Source: CF-96 sp028287605
GTDB lineage: Bacteria; Chloroflexota; Dormibacteria; Aeolococcales; Aeolococcaceae
Reading direction: 5' to 3'
Assembly: GCA_034666465.1 (NCBI GenBank)
Contig: JAXDLT010000147.1
Location: 1-8,365 of the forward strand
Length of the DNA stretch: 8,365 bases
Numbering within the stretch: the stretch's first letter is position 1; the number at the start of each line of letters is the position of its first letter. The position numbers and the translations under genes were made by a program. The notes beneath the pieces are model-generated. The model did not search any database and had not been told where the DNA came from. It saw only the letters and a program-made list of their open reading frames with translations. Of this stretch, positions 4,995 to 8,365 are shown one piece after another.

Positions 4995-7583
4995 ATGCCC
5001 GCTGAGCGCATCGTCGACGCGGGACTGCCGCGTTCACCGGGGACGGGAGCCGATCCCTCCCCGGTGCGGCGCCGCCGTGCGCTGTCGGTGTGGGCACTGA
5101 CGGCCGGCATCCTCCTCGCCGCGGCCGTCCTCCACCTCACCCAGATCCGCCACCTCCCCGGGATGCAGGCGCCGGTGCACATCCCCTGGTACGCGCTGGC
5201 CCTCTTCTTCGTCATCGCCGAGTGGTGGCGGGTCTGCCTCTACTTCCGCAGCAGCGCCCACTCCCTCTCGCTGAGCGAGATGCCGCTGGTGGTGGGGCTC
5301 TTCCTCACCGACCCCTCGACCCTGGTGCTCGCCCGGGTGCTCGGCGCCCTCGTCGCCATGGGGCTGCTGCGCCGCCAACCCCCGCTCAAGCTGCTCTTCA
5401 ACATCGGGCTGTTCGGGCTCGAGGCCGAGGTGGCCGCCATCGCGGTCGGCCACCTGCTCCCCGGCGGAGCGCCGCTCGCCCCCGCCGCCTGGGTGGTGGT
5501 GCTGCTCGCGGTGGCCGCCGTCTCGGTGCTCGGGGCCGCCCTGATCATGCTCGCGGTCACCCTGTCGGAGGGGCGCCCGCCGTCGCGGACCATGGTCCAG
5601 GGCCTGCTCTTCCAGCTGCTCGCCGGGGTGACCAACGCCAGCCTGGCGCTGCTGGCCGTCTTCGTGCTGTGGCGCGACGTGCACCAGCTCTGGCTGCTCC
5701 TGGCGCCGGTCGCCAGCCTGATCGCCGGCTATGCGGCGTACGGCTCCGAGCGGCAGCGGCACCAGCGGATGCAGCACCTCTACGAGTCCAGCGAGCTGCT
5801 CCAGCGCACCCCCACCGACGGCGCGACGGCCTCCGCCCTGCTCGCCCAGCTGTGCCGGGTCTTCCAGGCCGAGGTGGCCGAGGTGACCCTGCTGCCACCG
5901 CACGGGGGCCGCAACGCGCTCAGCTCCGTGATGCGCCGCGACCACTTCGCCGAGACCGACCGGCGCGTCGACATCAGCCTGCTCGACGAGCTGGTCCACT
6001 TCGCCGCCGAGGAGCAGCGTGGGGTCCGGCTCAGCACCCGCGAGTCCACCATGCCCGCGGTGCTGAGCAGCCGCCACCTCAAGGACGCGATGTTCATCGC
6101 CCTGCGCAGCGAGAGCCGGATCATCGGCACCATGCTGGTGGGGAACCGCCTCGGCGACCTCGAGACCTTCAACGCCGAGGACCTCACCCTCTTCGAGACC
6201 CTCGCCGGCCAGGCCAGCGTCGCCTTCGAGAACGGCCGGCTCGAGGACCGGCTCAAGCATCAGGCGTTCCACGACCCGCTCACCAACCTCCCCAACCGGA
6301 CGCTCTTCAGCGACCGCCTCGCCCACGCGCTGACCCGCCGCACCGCTGCGGGCGACGGTGGCGTCGCCCTCCTCTTCATCGACCTCGACGACTTCAAGAT
6401 GGTCAACGACGAGCTCGGCCACGCCGCCGGCGACCAGCTGCTGCGCGCGGTGGGCGAGCGCCTGGTGGCGGTGCTGCGTCCCTTCGACACCACCGCGCGC
6501 CTGGGTGGCGACGAGTTCGCCGTGCTGGTCGAGGATGCCGGTGGCCCCTCCGCGGCCGCCCGCATCGCCGAGCGCATCGTCGAGTCGCTCCGCGAGCCCT
6601 TCCTCCTCCAGGGCCGCGAGCTGACGATGCACGCCAGCATCGGCGTCGCCCTCGCCGGTGACGAGCCGGTGGACGGCGAGGAGCTGCTGCGCCGCGCCGA
6701 CATCGCCATGTACCGGGTCAAGCAGCGCGGCAAGGGCGCCTTCGAGATCTACCAGTCGAGCATGCAGGAGGTCATGGTGCGGCGGCTGGAGCTGAGGACC
6801 GACCTCGAGCGCGCCGTCCAGCGCGGCGAGCTGTTCCTCCGGTACCAGCCCATCGTCGCCCTCGACGACGAGCACATGGTCGGCGTCGAGGCCCTGGTGC
6901 GCTGGCAGCACCCGCAGCGCGGGGCCATGCCGCCCAACGACTTCATCCCCCTCGCCGAGGAGACCGGGCTGATCGTCGGCCTGGGCATCCACGTCCTCGA
7001 GGTGGCGTGCCACCAGGTTCGGGCGTGGCACCTGGCGTACCCTCACCACGCCGACCTGGGGATGAGCGTCAACCTCTCGCCCCGGCAGCTGCAGGACGAC
7101 GGCTTCGTCATCCAGGTGGCACGGGTGCTCCGGGAGACCGGCCTCGAGCCCCACCTGCTGACCCTCGAGATCACCGAGAGCTTCATGGTCGACGGTGGCC
7201 CTCCGACCGGCCGGCTCAACGAGCTGAAGGCGCTCGGGGTGCGGCTCTCGATCGACGACTTCGGCACCGGCTACTCGTCCCTCAGCGCCCTCCAGCACCT
7301 CCCCGTCGACGCCCTGAAGATCGCCAAGCCGTTCGTGGACGGCATCGCCCTGGACCCGCAGAAGCGTGCCTTCGCCCAGGCGATCGTGCGCCTCGGCAGG
7401 ACCCTGCGGCTGGAGCTGGTGGCCGAGGGCGTCGAGCGTCCGGAGCAGCGCGACCAGCTGCTCGAGCTCGGCTGTCACATGGCCCAGGGATACTTCTTCG
7501 CCCGGCCGATGGACGCCGACGGCGTCGAGCGCCTGCTGCGGACGGAGGTGCGGGAGCGCTTCGCGGGCGGCGTCGCCTCGTAG
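4995..7583 (+). CDS. Membrane GAF-GGDEF-EAL protein, predicted bifunctional c-di-GMP cyclase/phosphodiesterase
   Basis: 862 residues. About seven or eight hydrophobic helices (between 29 and 249) form an integral membrane sensor region with little outside the membrane. A GAF-like domain follows (about 262-415), then a GGDEF domain (about 422-580) and an EAL domain (about 596-850). The cyclase motif GGDEF is intact at 504-508, and the inhibitory I-site RPFD (495-498) sits exactly five residues before it. EAL catalytic positions are present: E632 (EAL), N693 (NLSPRQL), E725 (LEITES), D754/D755 (DDFGTG), K775, E811 (VAEGVE) and Q831 (AQGYFFARP). The usual Asp two residues after that Lys (KID) is Ala777 (KIAKPFVDG). 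Both activities are therefore predicted, possibly with one dominant. ATG 4995 has AGGAGAG at 4977-4983, a rather long spacing. The 21-base gap to the peptidase gene suggests cotranscription. The ligands of the membrane and GAF parts are unknown. Confidence 0.95.
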   Translation: MPAERIVDAGLPRSPGTGADPSPVRRRRALSVWALTAGILLAAAVLHLTQIRHLPGMQAPVHIPWYALALFFVIAEWWRVCLYFRSSAHSLSLSEMPLVVGLFLTDPSTLVLARVLGALVAMGLLRRQPPLKLLFNIGLFGLEAEVAAIAVGHLLPGGAPLAPAAWVVVLLAVAAVSVLGAALIMLAVTLSEGRPPSRTMVQGLLFQLLAGVTNASLALLAVFVLWRDVHQLWLLLAPVASLIAGYAAYGSERQRHQRMQHLYESSELLQRTPTDGATASALLAQLCRVFQAEVAEVTLLPPHGGRNALSSVMRRDHFAETDRRVDISLLDELVHFAAEEQRGVRLSTRESTMPAVLSSRHLKDAMFIALRSESRIIGTMLVGNRLGDLETFNAEDLTLFETLAGQASVAFENGRLEDRLKHQAFHDPLTNLPNRTLFSDRLAHALTRRTAAGDGGVALLFIDLDDFKMVNDELGHAAGDQLLRAVGERLVAVLRPFDTTARLGGDEFAVLVEDAGGPSAAARIAERIVESLREPFLLQGRELTMHASIGVALAGDEPVDGEELLRRADIAMYRVKQRGKGAFEIYQSSMQEVMVRRLELRTDLERAVQRGELFLRYQPIVALDDEHMVGVEALVRWQHPQRGAMPPNDFIPLAEETGLIVGLGIHVLEVACHQVRAWHLAYPHHADLGMSVNLSPRQLQDDGFVIQVARVLRETGLEPHLLTLEITESFMVDGGPPTGRLNELKALGVRLSIDDFGTGYSSLSALQHLPVDALKIAKPFVDGIALDPQKRAFAQAIVRLGRTLRLELVAEGVERPEQRDQLLELGCHMAQGYFFARPMDADGVERLLRTEVRERFAGGVAS

Positions 7584-7608
7584 CGGGTGGCGCGGCGCCC
7601 CGTCGCAG

Positions 7609-7623
7609 GGCGGTCACGCCGCC
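7609..7623 (+). terminator. Candidate hairpin after the GGDEF-EAL gene
   Basis: GGCGG (7609-7613) pairs with CCGCC (7619-7623) around TCACG, 25 bases after the stop, and a further G-U pair is possible. No T-run follows. It lies between the long gene and a probable new promoter, so a terminator role is plausible but weakly supported. Confidence 0.3.
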
Positions 7624-7644
7624 TGCGCTGACGCGAGCGTCTGG

Positions 7645-7650
7645 TATGTT
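7645..7650 (+). promoter_or_regulatory. -10 box TATGTT, probable leaderless promoter
   Basis: TATGTT fits the TANNNT -10 pattern and ends 9 bases before ATG 7660. A transcript from it would start at or within a few bases of the ATG. No Shine-Dalgarno sequence precedes the ATG, which agrees with leaderless translation, common in GC-rich Actinomycetota and relatives. No good -35 box is seen at 16-18 bases. Confidence 0.5.
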
Positions 7651-7659
7651 GCGGTCGCC

Positions 7660-7860
7660 ATGGGCCTGATCGACCTCCTCCGCCGCCTGCGCGCGGACGA
7701 GTCCGAGGACGATGCGGCCAACGGCACCCGGCCGGTCCCCGATCCCGGGATGGTGCCCACCGCCCGAGGCACCTGGGAGCAGGCGGCGCTGACCAACGTG
7801 GACATCACCGAGGTGGTCAAGCGCCAGCTGGGGACGGTCACCCCTCCCTGGAAGAAGTAG
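7660..7860 (+). CDS. Small soluble hypothetical protein (66 aa)
   Basis: ATG 7660 to TAG 7858-7860. The product starts with an amphipathic, Arg-rich helix (MGLIDLLRRLRADESEDD). A Pro/Gly-rich flexible stretch (about 19-37) follows, then a second likely helix containing TWEQAALTNVDITEVVKRQLG and a basic end TPPWKK. There is no membrane helix or signal peptide. The N-terminal helix could lie on the membrane surface. I do not recognise the family. The frame is open further upstream, but that part overlaps the GGDEF-EAL gene and is a shadow. The start is supported by a -10 box at 7645-7650 that would give a leaderless message. It stands alone between the c-di-GMP gene and the oxidase gene, with no evidence of cotranscription with either. 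Confidence 0.65.
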   Translation: MGLIDLLRRLRADESEDDAANGTRPVPDPGMVPTARGTWEQAALTNVDITEVVKRQLGTVTPPWKK

Positions 7861-7886
7861 CCGGGCCTCCCAGGCCACCGGCCCCC

Positions 7887-7901
7887 CGACGGTCCCCGTC
7901 G
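7887..7901. terminator. Candidate terminator hairpin after the 66-residue gene
   Basis: CGACGG (7887-7892) and CCGTCG (7896-7901) form a perfect 6-bp stem with loop TCC, 26 bases after the stop. A weaker GGCCT/AGGCC hairpin sits just before it at 7864-7876. The T-rich tail is poor (GCGTAGGGTGTTT), so this is a moderate candidate only. Confidence 0.35.
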
Positions 7902-7914
7902 CGTAGGGTGTTTG

Positions 7915-7960
7915 CCCCAGGAAGACCGGTCCTACTCTGGGGTGTAGTGCCTAGAGCACT
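7915..7960. promoter_or_regulatory. Inverted repeats upstream of the coxB promoter, possible operators
   Basis: CCCCAG (7915-7920) and CTGGGG (7937-7942) flank the palindrome GACCGGTC (7924-7931). Immediately after comes AGTGC-CTAGA-GCACT (7946-7960), a perfect 5-bp inverted repeat ending 4 bases before the proposed -35 box. That is a usual position for an activator or repressor site. No known operator consensus was matched. Confidence 0.35.
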
Positions 7961-7963
7961 GGT

Positions 7964-7993
7964 TTGACGCCCCCTTCCGGTGGGTGCCAAAAT
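7964..7993 (+). promoter_or_regulatory. Probable sigma-70-type promoter of coxB
   Basis: TTGACG (7964-7969, five of six -35 bases) is followed after 18 bases by CAAAAT (7988-7993, four of six -10 bases). This would start transcription near 8000 and give an untranslated leader of about 70 bases before GTG 8071. The AT-rich patch CCAAAAT stands out in this GC-rich region. Confidence 0.45.
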
Positions 7994-8011
7994 GCGGAGG
8001 CCCTGCTTGTG

Positions 8012-8032
8012 CCCCTCCCGGGGGCGGAGGGG
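8012..8032 (+). promoter_or_regulatory. Strong GC hairpin in the coxB leader
   Basis: CCCCTCC (8012-8018) and GGAGGGG (8026-8032) form a perfect 7-bp stem with a 7-base loop, 38 bases before the coxB start. It would be inside the leader transcribed from the promoter at 7964-7993. An effect on RNA stability or attenuation is possible but not shown. There is no T-run. Confidence 0.35.
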
Positions 8033-8070
8033 AGACGCTCGCCCATCGACCACATCGGGGGTCGCGCCTG

Positions 8071-8365
8071 GTGATCCTGGCGGCCGATCAGTTCGGCACC
8101 ACCTACGACAGCTCTCCGCTCCACCCCGCGGGTCCGGTGGAGGAGCACATCCAGAGTGTCTACACGCCCATCTTCTGGGCGTCGGTGGTGCTCTTCGTGG
8201 TCGTCGCGTCCTTCATCATCTACAGCGCGCTGCGCTTCCGGCGCAAGAGCGACGACGAGGAGCCGGTGCAGGTCCACGGCAACAACCGGCTGGAGTTCGC
8301 CTGGACCATCATCCCCTTCCTGATCCTCTTCAGCCTGTTCATCGTCACCGCGGTGAACATGAGGT
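8071..8365 (+). CDS. coxB: Cytochrome c oxidase subunit II, N-terminal part (3' end outside window)
   Basis: 98 complete codons are visible before the window ends. After a short N-terminus, a first membrane helix spans about 31-54 (FWASVVLFVVVASFIIYSAL). The basic loop RFRRKSDDEEP leads to the subunit II signature VHGNNRLEFAWTIIPF and the second helix (about 77-96). This is the typical helical hairpin of heme-copper oxidase subunit II. The CuA domain that accepts electrons from cytochrome c should follow outside the window. GTG 8071 is preceded by a G-rich stretch (8057-8061) and is the only sensible start. An upstream in-frame GTG at 7984 would add a Cys/Gly/Pro-rich extension unlike the family and would overlap the proposed -10 box. 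It probably opens a cox operon driven by its own promoter. Identity is secure for the part seen. Confidence 0.93.
   Translation, partial: MILAADQFGTTYDSSPLHPAGPVEEHIQSVYTPIFWASVVLFVVVASFIIYSALRFRRKSDDEEPVQVHGNNRLEFAWTIIPFLILFSLFIVTAVNMR

Noticed and set aside
4232..5215. Long minus-strand frame with a PPPDQ repeat, and a second + frame with an RRWLV-type repeat, over the 15-bp array
   Set aside because: A 15-base period keeps all frames open. These are translations of the GGGWS array in other frames. Only the S8 frame has a signal peptide, a catalytic domain and a ribosome binding site.
5034..7478. Very long minus-strand open frame opposite the GGDEF-EAL gene
   Set aside because: In DNA this GC-rich, antisense frames lack stops by composition. 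The translation is low-complexity with no recognisable domain, whereas the + strand encodes full GAF, GGDEF and EAL domains.
7366..7659. Upstream extension of the 66-residue protein
   Set aside because: This part overlaps the EAL coding region in another frame and has shadow-type Ser/Arg-rich composition. The -10 box and ATG at 7660 give a better start.
7984..8070. GTG 7984 as an earlier start for coxB
   Set aside because: It would add 29 Cys/Pro/Gly-rich residues unlike any subunit II N-terminus and would overlap the proposed promoter and a strong hairpin.

Overview
The window is a very GC-rich stretch of bacterial chromosome in which every supportable gene lies on the + strand. The cytochrome c and cytochrome oxidase genes, the NarL-type two-component pair, the large membrane GGDEF-EAL protein and the S8 peptidase with a Gly/Trp tail suggest a free-living aerobic Terrabacteria lineage (Actinomycetota, or Chloroflexota/Dormibacterota-like). 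That placement is an inference from style, not a sequence match. Codon use and base composition look uniform, with no tRNA, IS element, CRISPR array or sign of recent transfer.

Left block (1-3031): six tightly packed genes look like one transcription unit. They are the C-terminal end of a c-type cytochrome (2-220), two single-pass membrane microproteins of 42 and 47 residues (238-366, 369-512), a two-helix membrane protein with a PGLGQLYN motif (536-940), a six-helix NarL-family sensor histidine kinase (about 937-2376) and its LuxR/NarL-type response regulator (2369-3031). The last three overlap one another by 4 and 8 bases.

Middle block (3032-7583): a 226-bp intergenic stretch contains no TA dinucleotide, has a 10-bp-spaced direct repeat and can fold into several stems. 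It precedes a secreted subtilisin-family (S8) peptidase that ends in 14 perfect GGGWS pentapeptide repeats. Only 21 bases downstream is a membrane-anchored GAF-GGDEF-EAL protein whose c-di-GMP synthesis, inhibition and hydrolysis motifs are almost all canonical.

Right block (7584-8365): a 66-residue soluble hypothetical protein appears to be read from a leaderless transcript. A 210-bp intergenic region rich in inverted repeats follows, with a plausible sigma-70 promoter, and then the start of cytochrome c oxidase subunit II (coxB), cut by the window edge.

Taken together, respiratory genes flank a signalling core: a membrane-sensing two-component system, an exported protease and a c-di-GMP enzyme. 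A workable but unproven reading is that the membrane or respiratory state is sensed by the kinase and that the protease/c-di-GMP pair changes the cell surface. The least described elements are the Trp-repeat protease tail, the structured TA-free leader before it, and the two microproteins between the cytochrome and the sensor genes.
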